From contig DAIDIQ010000069.1 of NCBI GenBank assembly GCA_027459285.1, positions 1 through 33,737 on the forward strand: a DNA stretch of 33,737 nt, read 5' to 3'. A program made the translations under genes and the position numbers. This stretch comes from Acetobacteraceae bacterium (GTDB lineage: Bacteria > Pseudomonadota > Alphaproteobacteria > Acetobacterales > Acetobacteraceae). Below the pieces are notes generated by a model. The model was given only the letters and a program-made list of their open reading frames with translations, did not search any database and was not told the origin of the DNA. Positions 22,130-29,598 of the stretch are shown piece after piece. How positions within the stretch are numbered: position 1 is the stretch's first letter; each line of letters starts with the position of its first letter.

Positions 22130-23713
22130 GTGAACGAGAACATGTCCGAAATTCGCGCGGCAATCGAGGCGGCGAAATCCCAGCAGGATTGGGCAGCGAT
22201 GGCGAGCCAGGCCGCGCTGTTACGGGATGCCGAACCAGAAAGCGGTGATGGCTATTTTTTTGGTGCCTCGGCGCTATATCGTTTGCGGGACGCAGACGCT
22301 GCGCATGCGTTAGCGCAAGAGGGCCTTAGGCGCTTCCCCAAGCATCGCCGCCTGCAAGGTCTGGCCCGCATGCCATCGCGTCCGGCGCAGCCCCGGCCCA
22401 CGCCTGATATCGTGGCCGAGGCCAAACCGATGACGCAAGAGCAGCTCCAGGCCTTGCGTCGAAAAGCCGAGCAAGCTGCCCGGGAAAATGATTGGACTGC
22501 TTTGGCAAGCGCGGCCACGACTCTGTGCGCCCAACTTCCCGAGGAGCCACTTGGCTACCGGCTCCAGTGTGTCGCCTTGCGCCAAATGCGCCGTGTGAAA
22601 CAGGCCGACAAGTGGTCCGCCCTGGCAATGACGCGTTTTCCCAACGACATCGGCATAATCGAGGAGCGGGCACAGATCCTGCATCGCGCCAACCAGCACG
22701 CGGCCGCGCTGGACTGCTTCCGTAAAATAATAGAGCTGGATCCGACGCACCTCGCGGCCTGGACCCGCGCTTCCGGCGAATTGATACTACTCGGTCGCTT
22801 CGATGAAGCCGAAGCCGTCATGACCGAGGCGCTGGTTCACTTCCCAAATAATCGAAATATCCTTGTCAATCAGATACTTTGCGCCCGACGCCGCCTCGAC
22901 CTGCCTCTCGCCCGTACCCGGCTCGATATTCTGAAGAAGATCGCTCCAACCGACCGGCGGATATTGGGTCTTGAAGCCCGTCTCGAAATCGGGGCACGGG
23001 TTACCGAACTTGCTGACAACGATTTTCAGGCCGAACAGGATCTCACCGCCGCCGATGCGCTTCCCCTCTCAGCCGATGCCAACCCGGATGCCCAGGAAGC
23101 TGCGCTGCTGAAGCGTTTCGAGTCCCTTGGTGCAAACTGCGAATTTGGTCTCGTGCAGAGAGTCGGCGGAATCGAGCCGCTCGGCCTTCTTCGCTTTTCC
23201 GCCATCACGGAACGAGAACTGGCTGAGATGCTTGAAGCCGGCTTTGCAGATGTCGGTTCGCCCGAGACAATGACGATCTCGCTCAACCGCGCCAAGGAAT
23301 ATATGCTGGAAGACCGGCGCTATTTTCGGACTCATACCTTCATAAATTTTGGTGCCGAATCCGAGGAGACACTCTTTCCAAAGCTATGCAAGCGCACGGT
23401 TTTCTTGCGGGAAAAGCTCATCAAGGAAATTCAGGAAGGCAAAAAGCTCTTTCTCTACCAGACTGTCTCCGGCTCTCTGCAGCCACAAATCGTGGCCCGG
23501 CTCCACGTCGCGCTGCGTGCCATCGGCCCGGCCACGCTCGTCTGCGTCGGACACGATGGTGCGGACCAGGTCGTGGCACACCGCGCTGATGATGGCCTCA
23601 TTCTAGCGACACTGCCCGGGACAATGCCAAAACTCAGTCTGCAAGCGGTTTACGGCGAGCGTTACCAGGCTTGGCTGCAACTCTGCCGCGCCGTGCTCGA
23701 TTGTGCCACCTGA
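22130..23713 (+). CDS. TPR-repeat protein with C-terminal GANCEFG-type domain
   Basis: 527 residues from the GTG at 22130, chosen because GACGAGG lies about 8 bases before it; an ATG at 22142 would remove four residues. Residues about 5-300 are helical tetratricopeptide-like repeats, for example ALDCFRKIIELDPTHLAAW and RFDEAEAVMTEALVHFPNN. Residues about 328-527 form a separate domain opening with FESLGANCEFGLVQRVGGIE (C337), which recalls the LGxNC start of the DUF1796-like putative cysteine-peptidase-fold proteins found with surface-polysaccharide genes. It then has LGLLRFS and a central YRTHTF-like region and ends with HVALRAIGPATLVCVG. No signal peptide is visible, so it is probably cytoplasmic. 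Codon choice is less GC-skewed than in its neighbours, suggesting later acquisition. It is followed by the ACP gene after 27 nt. Function unknown. Confidence 0.8.
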   Translation: MNENMSEIRAAIEAAKSQQDWAAMASQAALLRDAEPESGDGYFFGASALYRLRDADAAHALAQEGLRRFPKHRRLQGLARMPSRPAQPRPTPDIVAEAKPMTQEQLQALRRKAEQAARENDWTALASAATTLCAQLPEEPLGYRLQCVALRQMRRVKQADKWSALAMTRFPNDIGIIEERAQILHRANQHAAALDCFRKIIELDPTHLAAWTRASGELILLGRFDEAEAVMTEALVHFPNNRNILVNQILCARRRLDLPLARTRLDILKKIAPTDRRILGLEARLEIGARVTELADNDFQAEQDLTAADALPLSADANPDAQEAALLKRFESLGANCEFGLVQRVGGIEPLGLLRFSAITERELAEMLEAGFADVGSPETMTISLNRAKEYMLEDRRYFRTHTFINFGAESEETLFPKLCKRTVFLREKLIKEIQEGKKLFLYQTVSGSLQPQIVARLHVALRAIGPATLVCVGHDGADQVVAHRADDGLILATLPGTMPKLSLQAVYGERYQAWLQLCRAVLDCAT

Positions 23714-23740
23714 CCTGCCAGAACCTGCAAGGACTCCGAC

Positions 23741-23992
23741 ATGACCGAGGCCGAAAGCTTCACCTTCCTTACCGCCATGCTGCAACGCGTGTTCGAACGC
23801 AAGGACATCGTCGCCACCCCCGAGCTAACCGCCAAGGACGTGTTCGGCTGGGATTCCTTCAAGCAGGTCGAACTGATCATGGAAATCCAGGATCAGCTCG
23901 GCATTGAATTCACGACAGAGGAGATGGACAATATCGAGAATGTCGGTGTCCTCGCCCGCATCGTGCGCACCCACGCCAACAACAAGGCCTGA
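23741..23992 (+). CDS. Acyl carrier protein
   Basis: 83 residues. The phosphopantetheine attachment serine is S39 in FGWDSFKQVELIMEIQDQLG, with the usual four-helix ACP layout and an acidic helix II/III region (TTEEMDNIENVGVLARIV). A phosphopantetheinyl transferase would be needed to activate it; none is seen here. It is not the housekeeping AcpP, whose surrounding is typically fabD/fabG/fabF. It sits 27 nt after the TPR protein and 5 nt before an acyl-AMP ligase, so the ligase presumably loads an acyl or aryl group onto this carrier. The eventual acceptor is not identified. Confidence 0.93.
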   Translation: MTEAESFTFLTAMLQRVFERKDIVATPELTAKDVFGWDSFKQVELIMEIQDQLGIEFTTEEMDNIENVGVLARIVRTHANNKA

Positions 23993-23997
23993 CCCAA

Positions 23998-25680
23998 GTG
24001 CCGGACGCAACCCCGCCCGCCGCCACCGATAACGCCTTCCTGTCCCCCATCCTGGCCCGTGCCCATGCGAGCCCGGCCAGCATTTTCGGCCAGTTCCACG
24101 AGGCCGGAACCTGGGTGGAAATCACCCTCGGCCAGGCGCTCGGCCGCGCCCGGCAATTCGCCGCGCTTTATGCCGCTCACGCCATCCCGCCCGGCGCCAC
24201 CATCATGCTCGCCATCCGCCAGGACCGTGACGCGCCATGCGCTTTTCTCGGCGCGATGCTCGCCGGCTGCGTGCCGAGCTTCCTGCCCTGCCCCTCGCCC
24301 AAGCAGGACCATGCGCTCTACTGGCACCAGCACAAAACCGTGCTCGCCTTCAACCGCCCGCCGCTCGTGCTCGTGCCCGATGATCTGCTGGCCGACATGC
24401 AAGCCTGCGCCGAAGGCTCGGGCGCGGCCGTCGTGCCCATCAGCGCGGTCGAGGTGCTCGGTCCGGCACCCGTGCCCGTCACCCTGCCCACCTCGGAGAA
24501 AACCGGCCTGCTGCAACACAGCTCCGGCACCACCGGCATGAAAAAAGGCGTCGCGCTTTCCTATGGCAGCATCGCCCGGCAACTCGCCGCCTATCGCGCC
24601 GCGCTGGGGCTAAATCCCGACAGCGCGAAAATCGTCTCCTGGCTGCCGCTCTATCACGATATGGGGCTGATCTCGAGCTTCCTGCTGCCGGTCTGGCTCG
24701 GCGTGCCGATCCTGTCGATGGACCCGTTCGTCTGGGTTTCGCAACCCGATCTGTTCCTCGAGGCGATCGAGCGTTTCGGTGGCACCCATGCCTGGCTGCC
24801 TAATTTCGCCTTCCTGCACCTCGCGCGCCGCATTCCGCGCAAAAAAACCTGGGCCCTCCAATCCGTCATCGCCCTCATCAGTTGCTCCGAACCCTGCAAG
24901 GCCGCCGCGTTCGACGCGTTTCTGGCGCGCTTCGGCGACGAGGGTATCACCGCCGAGACATTGCAAACCTGCTACGCCATGGCCGAGACCGTGTTCGCCG
25001 TCAGCCAGAGCGACCTTGCCCGCCCGGTCCGGCGCCTCGCGGTTGACCCTGCCTGCATCAACACGCTCGGCCCCGTGCTGCCACCACCGCCCGGGGCCGC
25101 ACCGCTCACCCTGCTCTCCAACGGCAAGCCCATCGACGGTTGCACGGTCGGCGTGCTGCGTGATGGCCAATTCCTCGGTGAGCGCGAACTCGGCGAACTC
25201 GCCATCCGCGCCGACTATATGTTCTCCGGCTATCACAACAATCCTGCCGCAACCGAGGCCGCCTTCCACGATGGCTGGTATCGCACCGGCGATATCGGAT
25301 TTCTCGACCAGAACGAGGTTTTCGTCGTCGGCCGCACCAAGGACATCATCATCATCAACGGCAAGAACGTCTTCGTGCACGATATCGAGGCCGCGGTCTC
25401 GCGCGTCACCGGCGTCAAACCCGGCCGCGCCGTCGCCTTCGGCCGCTACTCGGAAAAATCCGGCTCCGAACTGCTCATCGTCGTCGCCGAGCGAGACGGC
25501 GCCACCATCCCCGACCACGACATCCAACGCGACATCAACCGCGCCGTGGTCGAGGAGGTCGGCGTGCCCTGCTCCGATATCCGCGTTGTCGAGCCGGGCT
25601 GGCTGGTCAAAACCACCAGCGGCAAAACCAGCCGCTCGGAGAACGCGGTGAAATACACAAGGGATTTCGTGGAAGGATGA
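23998..25680 (+). CDS. AMP-dependent acyl ligase (fatty-acyl-AMP ligase type)
   Basis: 560 residues starting with GTG at 23998, five bases after the ACP stop. It is an adenylate-forming enzyme of the ANL superfamily: P-loop LLQHSSGTTGMKKGVALSY (171-189), WLPLYHDMGL (A4-type), YAMAETVFAV (A5), GWYRTGDIGFLDQNEVFVVGRTKD (A7/A8, here described together), IIINGKNVFVHDIE, and the adenylation lysine K543 in TTSGKTSRSENAVKY. The HDMGLI element and the long N-terminus resemble fatty-acyl-AMP ligases, which hand the acyl group to an ACP rather than CoA. It probably activates a carboxylic acid and loads the adjacent ACP. The chain type is not readable from sequence. An AT-rich repeat starts 11 nt after its stop. 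Confidence 0.9.
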   Translation: MPDATPPAATDNAFLSPILARAHASPASIFGQFHEAGTWVEITLGQALGRARQFAALYAAHAIPPGATIMLAIRQDRDAPCAFLGAMLAGCVPSFLPCPSPKQDHALYWHQHKTVLAFNRPPLVLVPDDLLADMQACAEGSGAAVVPISAVEVLGPAPVPVTLPTSEKTGLLQHSSGTTGMKKGVALSYGSIARQLAAYRAALGLNPDSAKIVSWLPLYHDMGLISSFLLPVWLGVPILSMDPFVWVSQPDLFLEAIERFGGTHAWLPNFAFLHLARRIPRKKTWALQSVIALISCSEPCKAAAFDAFLARFGDEGITAETLQTCYAMAETVFAVSQSDLARPVRRLAVDPACINTLGPVLPPPPGAAPLTLLSNGKPIDGCTVGVLRDGQFLGERELGELAIRADYMFSGYHNNPAATEAAFHDGWYRTGDIGFLDQNEVFVVGRTKDIIIINGKNVFVHDIEAAVSRVTGVKPGRAVAFGRYSEKSGSELLIVVAERDGATIPDHDIQRDINRAVVEEVGVPCSDIRVVEPGWLVKTTSGKTSRSENAVKYTRDFVEG

Positions 25681-25691
25681 AAGGCAAGATC

Positions 25692-25795
25692 GTTCTTTTT
25701 TGAAAAAAAGAACCAAAAAACTTTTATGACTCCATCATGTGCCACACCATCCAGGAATAAAAGTTTTTTGCGCGACTTTTTTACAAAAAAGTCGC
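25692..25795. repeat. Composite inverted pair of AT-rich 3'-end stem-loops
   Basis: The first stem is GTTCTTTTTT (25692-25701) with AAAAAAGAAC (25704-25713), followed by CAAAAAACTTTTATGACTCC (25714-25733). After a 20-bp centre comes GGAATAAAAGTTTTTTG (25754-25770), the inverted counterpart, and a second stem GCGACTTTTTT (25772-25782) with AAAAAAGTCGC (25785-25795). The outer stems have different sequences but each is perfectly paired. The element lies between the acyl ligase and the EamA gene and is probably a bidirectional terminator or a structured transcript end. Confidence 0.85.
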
Positions 25796-25812
25796 CCTTC
25801 CTTCCCTCCCCC

Positions 25813-26739
25813 ATGAACAAGAACCACACCGCCCTCGGCCTGTTCCTGCTCGTCTGCCTGCTCTGGGGCGCCACCTGGGTGCCGCTGAAATACGATCTGC
25901 GGCAAATTCCGCCGCTGCTGCTCGCCGGCACCCGCTTTTCCACCGCGGGCCTGCTGCTGCTCGGCGGTCTCGCCACTCGCGGCGCCCTGCCGCGCCCCGC
26001 CCGCGCTCATCTGCCGCGCTTTCTCATCGTCACAGCACTGCTCATGGTCGGCACCTATTCGTTGCTGTTCTGGGGCGCGCAGTTCGTCGCCTCCGGCCTC
26101 ACCGCCGTGCTCGATCTCGCCTTCATGCCCGTCGCCCTGCTGCTGCTCGGCGTCTCCTGCCGCCAGGACCGTCTCACCTGGCCGCGTGCGCTCGGCGTCG
26201 CGGTCGGCGTGGCGGGCCTGCTCGTGCTGTTCTTTCCCGCCATCGCCGCCGCCCTCGCCGGCCGTGGCGGTCACGGCGGCGGCGCCGGCGTGCCGGTGCT
26301 TGGCGGCGGCGCCATCATCCTCAGCGCGCTCAGCTACGCGCTCGGCAGCGTGCTCTCCCGTCCACTGGTGCGCCAATACGGTCCGGCGCCGCTCTCGGGC
26401 GCCACAATGCTGCTCGGCGGCCTCACTTTGCTTATCGCCGCCCTCGCGTTCGAACCCGGCGCCAGCCTCGCCGCCCCCCTCGGCTGGACGCGCGTCACCT
26501 GGGCCAATTGGCTGTTCCTGGTGCTGTTCGGCTCCATCGTCGCCTACACCGCCTATCTCGAACTGCTCCGCCTGTGGGGCGCCACCCGCGCCGGCGCCTA
26601 TGCCTTCATCTCGCCCATCGTCGCCGTTCTGCTCGGGTTGCTGGCCTTTCACGAACCCATCGTGCCACGCTCGGCGCTCGGCATGCTCATCATGCTCGCT
26701 GGCGCCTACCTCACCCTCCGGCCAGCAGCGCCGCCATAA
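25813..26739 (+). CDS. EamA/DMT-family inner-membrane transporter
   Basis: 308 residues from the ATG at 25813; the upstream in-frame ATG at 25726 would add a repeat-derived segment. About ten hydrophobic segments are seen, in two EamA halves: the first (about 5-135) with LLWGATWVPLKY and the second (about 150-300) with LSALSYALGSVLSRPL and the family ending YAFISPIVAVLLGLLAFHEP. DMT proteins export amino acids, metabolites or drugs across the inner membrane; substrate cannot be predicted. It is convergent with the alpha/beta-hydrolase at 26774 and follows the acyl ligase after a strong terminator-like repeat, so it is probably a separate transcript. Confidence 0.93.
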   Translation: MNKNHTALGLFLLVCLLWGATWVPLKYDLRQIPPLLLAGTRFSTAGLLLLGGLATRGALPRPARAHLPRFLIVTALLMVGTYSLLFWGAQFVASGLTAVLDLAFMPVALLLLGVSCRQDRLTWPRALGVAVGVAGLLVLFFPAIAAALAGRGGHGGGAGVPVLGGGAIILSALSYALGSVLSRPLVRQYGPAPLSGATMLLGGLTLLIAALAFEPGASLAAPLGWTRVTWANWLFLVLFGSIVAYTAYLELLRLWGATRAGAYAFISPIVAVLLGLLAFHEPIVPRSALGMLIMLAGAYLTLRPAAPP

Positions 26740-26773
26740 CGGCAGCTACGGTCAGCCGCCGCCGCTCAGCGCG

Positions 26774-27604
26774 TCATTGCCGCGCGAACTCCAGAATATC
26801 CGCGTTGATGATGTCCGGATGCGTGGTGCACATGCCGTGCGGCAAGCCAGGGTAGGATTTCAGCACACAATGCCGAAGCAGCTTGGCGGTAAGCGGCGCG
26901 GAATCGGCATAGGGCACAATCTGGTCATCCTCGCCGTGCATCACCAAAACCGGCACCGTGATCGCCAGCAGATCCGCGGTGAAATCGGTCTCCGAGAATG
27001 CCTTTATGCAGTCATGCTGCGCCTTCGCGCCGCCCATCATGCCCTGGCGCCACCAATTGCGGATGGTGGCCTCGCTGCGCCTGGCCTCCGGGCGGTTGAA
27101 GCCGTAAAACGGACCGCTCGGCAGATCCAGAAACAATTCCGCCCGGCTGTTGACCAGCGCGGCTCGGAACCCGTCGAAAACCTCGATCGGCAACCCACCG
27201 GGATTGGCCTCGGTTCGCAGCATGATGGGCGGCACCGCGCCAATCAGCACCGCCTTCGCCACCCGCCCCGGCGTCGCCCGCGCCACATATCGCGCCACCT
27301 CGCCGCCACCGGTGGAATGGCCAACATGCACCGCGCCCCGCAAATCCAGATGGTCGGTCAACGCCGCCACATCCGCGGCATACATATCCATCTCGTTGCC
27401 ATGGTCGGTCTGGCCGGACCGACCATGGCCCCGCCGATCATGCGCGATGACACGATACCCCTGCCCTAGAAAAAACATCATCTGGGCATCCCAATCATCC
27501 GCGTTCAACGGCCAGCCATGATGAAACATAATGGCCGGCGCCTCTTTCGGCCCCCAATCCTTGAAAAAAATCTCCGTGCCGTCGGCGGCTGTGACAAAAG
27601 CCAT
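26774..27604 (-). CDS. Alpha/beta-hydrolase, non-heme chloroperoxidase-like
   Basis: 276 residues from the ATG at 27604 (MAFVTAADGTEIFFKDWG), the typical length and start of cofactor-free haloperoxidase-type esterases. It shows the oxyanion loop HHGWPLNADDW, the nucleophile elbow VGHSTGGGEV (Ser), the acid in HGEDDQIVP (Asp), and the base in GLPHGM (His). The segment PPIMLRTEANPGGLPIEVFDGFRAAL (here split) is a subfamily signature region after the lid. These enzymes hydrolyse small esters and can form peracids that halogenate; physiological role is usually unknown. The upstream frame to 27667 runs into an AT-rich repeat and is rejected as a start. It is the first of three neighbouring hydrolases. 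Confidence 0.92.
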   Translation of the reverse strand: MAFVTAADGTEIFFKDWGPKEAPAIMFHHGWPLNADDWDAQMMFFLGQGYRVIAHDRRGHGRSGQTDHGNEMDMYAADVAALTDHLDLRGAVHVGHSTGGGEVARYVARATPGRVAKAVLIGAVPPIMLRTEANPGGLPIEVFDGFRAALVNSRAELFLDLPSGPFYGFNRPEARRSEATIRNWWRQGMMGGAKAQHDCIKAFSETDFTADLLAITVPVLVMHGEDDQIVPYADSAPLTAKLLRHCVLKSYPGLPHGMCTTHPDIINADILEFARQ

Positions 27605-27653
27605 GGGATGCTCCGGGGTCAGGCGGACAAAAGGGACAGCACAGACAAAGTAC

Positions 27654-27696
27654 GTTCTTTTTTGCAAAAAAGAACCAAAAAACTCTCATGACTTCC
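27654..27696. repeat. AT-rich 3'-end stem-loop repeat, copy 3
   Basis: GTTCTTTTTT (27654-27663) pairs perfectly with AAAAAAGAAC (27666-27675) around GC, followed by CAAAAAACTCTCATGACTTCC (here 27676-27696). Same layout as the copies at 17215 and 25692. It lies between two minus-strand hydrolase genes and is read, on the minus strand, about 65 nt after the stop of the upstream one. Confidence 0.85.
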
Positions 27697-27760
27697 GGTG
27701 CCGCCCCAGTCGTGTCCCGGCGTCCACCGTATATTCAACGAAGCGGAAATCGCCTCGGCT

Positions 27761-28639
27761 TCAATACGCCGCGCTCGCACTGCGCGAGTCGAGAAACGCC
27801 TCCGCCTGCCGCGCGAATTCCGCATGGAACTGAAACAACGCGCCATGTCCCGAATCGGGGTAGGTCAGCAGCACGGCGTTCGGCAAATGCGCGCTCAACC
27901 AATAGGAATTCACAACCCCGATCATCTCATCCCGCACCCCGTTCATCACCAGCACCGGCTGTGTGATCTGCCGCAACGCCGCGAAGCGTTCCCCGCTCAC
28001 CTGCTCCCAGTCACGAAACGCCGCCATCTGCGCCTGCGCCACGTCATTGCCCGAAATCGGCTCGCGGTCGCGCTGGCGCAGCATCAGCCGGCCGATGAAC
28101 GCGGCACCGGCCGCTTGCCCCGCGGCACTCGCGGTAAAAAACAATTTCTGCAAAATCTGATAGCCCTGCAGGCTCGGGTCACCGAAATGCACGGCCAGGC
28201 TCGGCTTCTCCAGATGCATGATATCCTCGCCACCCCGCGGCGCCGTGCCCGCCAGGATGATCCGCCGAAAAATCCCGGCGCGCTTCAGCGCCATCTCCTG
28301 CGCAACCATCCCGCCCAGGGAAAAACCCAACACATCGCATGTCGTAATCCCCAGCCCCGCAAGAAACGCCAGCGCATGGTCGGCCATGTGCCCAACATTC
28401 GTCGGCACGATCCCGGATGACCGGCCGATACCGGCATTCTCGAACAGAATGACCTCGCGCCCCGCGGCAAGTGCCTCGGTCAGCGCCGGGTCCCAATTAT
28501 CCAACGTCCCCGTGAAATGCTGCAGCAGAAGCAGAGGCAGTCCGCCGCCGGCGCCGAATCGTCGATAGGCATAGCGCGCACCCTCAACCTCCACAAATCG
28601 TGTCGGCGCGTTCAGGCTGTTGTCGTAGGTCGGGCTCAT
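27761..28639 (-). CDS. Alpha/beta-hydrolase (Ser nucleophile)
   Basis: 292 residues from the ATG at 28639, with GGAG seven bases before it; GTG at 28642 is the alternative. Motifs: oxyanion region LLLLQHFTGTLDNWDP, nucleophile elbow GFSLGGMVA (Ser), acid in NGVRDEMI (Asp) and base in SGHGALFQFH (His). The strand preceding the elbow is TTCDVLGF, standard for the fold. A helical cap lies between about 140 and 210. It belongs with the wide group of monoacylglycerol-lipase or 3-oxoadipate-lactonase-like hydrolases; the substrate is unknown. The gene stands 40 nt downstream of the Asp-nucleophile hydrolase gene and likely shares its transcript. Confidence 0.9.
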   Translation of the reverse strand: MSPTYDNSLNAPTRFVEVEGARYAYRRFGAGGGLPLLLLQHFTGTLDNWDPALTEALAAGREVILFENAGIGRSSGIVPTNVGHMADHALAFLAGLGITTCDVLGFSLGGMVAQEMALKRAGIFRRIILAGTAPRGGEDIMHLEKPSLAVHFGDPSLQGYQILQKLFFTASAAGQAAGAAFIGRLMLRQRDREPISGNDVAQAQMAAFRDWEQVSGERFAALRQITQPVLVMNGVRDEMIGVVNSYWLSAHLPNAVLLTYPDSGHGALFQFHAEFARQAEAFLDSRSASAAY

Positions 28640-28679
28640 CACCAGGCTCCTTGGAATAAGTCGTACAGAATCGCGTCAC

Positions 28680-29573
28680 TCATGGCTCGTCCAGCATGGC
28701 CCGCGCCACCTGCTCGGGCTCATCGACCTGCGGCCAGTGGCCCGCGTCGATCATCCGCAGCGTCCCATTTTTCACCTGGGCGCGGTAATATTCGGCAACG
28801 CTCACGTGCAGATACGGATCGAACCGTCCCCAGATCAGTTGGAACGGCACGTCCGATCGGCGCAGCGTCACCAGCCTGGCCGTATTCGCCGCCACCTCAT
28901 CGGCAAACTGAAAGGCCAAACGGGCAAAAGCCGGGGCCGCGCTCGGCATCTGCCTGAAATTCTCATCGATAATCGTGCCGAGAAAATCGTAATATCGTGC
29001 CTTCTGCGCCTCGGAAAGACCCGCCGCCAACTCGGCGCGCTGAAATTCCAGCAACCACGCGAATTGCTGCGGACTGCGCAGAAAATGTCCACTCAGGCTG
29101 CTCAGGCGTCGCTCCGAGAACAAGGTAATGATCTCCGGCACCCGCAACCCCGGCGCATCGCCATGAAAGCCATTGATCATGACCACCCGTTCCGTCCGCG
29201 CCGGATGCCGCAACCCGAAATTGACCGCTGCCGCCACCCCGGCATCGTGGCCCACGGGAATTATTCTATCCAGCGCCAGCGCATCCGCTACCGCCTCCAG
29301 CTCGCAGACCTGCTGCTCGAAGCTATACAAAGAATCGGCCGGCTTATCCGACGCCCCGAAGCCGAGAAAATCCAGCGCCACCACCCGGCGCCCGGCGCCA
29401 ACCAGATGCGGAATGACCGGGTCATAGATATGCAGATTATCCGGAAATCCATGCAGCACGACAAAGGCCGGTCCCGCTCCGGCAAAATCGCGCACATAGA
29501 GCCGGCCCCGCTCGCGCGGCACATAATGCTCGGCAAACGCCGGCAGCGGCAGCATATCGTCAGCCATCGTCAT
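28680..29573 (-). CDS. Alpha/beta-hydrolase with Asp nucleophile (epoxide hydrolase or haloalkane/fluoroacetate dehalogenase-like)
   Basis: 297 residues from the ATG at 29573, which has AGGAG five bases upstream; a second ATG two codons on is possible. The nucleophile elbow reads PVGHDAGVAA with Asp110 instead of Ser, the hallmark of epoxide hydrolases and haloalkane dehalogenases. The oxyanion element is HGFPDNLHIYDPV (41-53), the acid is probably in LIWGRFDPYL and the base is H279 in DAGHWPQVDEP. RTERVVMING precedes the lid. Which leaving group it acts on cannot be told from the sequence; halide-binding Trp residues were not identified with certainty. It follows the SDR gene after 25 nt and precedes another hydrolase, so it is probably part of a small catabolic or detoxification operon. 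Confidence 0.88.
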   Translation of the reverse strand: MTMADDMLPLPAFAEHYVPRERGRLYVRDFAGAGPAFVVLHGFPDNLHIYDPVIPHLVGAGRRVVALDFLGFGASDKPADSLYSFEQQVCELEAVADALALDRIIPVGHDAGVAAAVNFGLRHPARTERVVMINGFHGDAPGLRVPEIITLFSERRLSSLSGHFLRSPQQFAWLLEFQRAELAAGLSEAQKARYYDFLGTIIDENFRQMPSAAPAFARLAFQFADEVAANTARLVTLRRSDVPFQLIWGRFDPYLHVSVAEYYRAQVKNGTLRMIDAGHWPQVDEPEQVARAMLDEP

Positions 29574-29598
29574 GCTCTCCTGGAATTGCACGCCCAAC

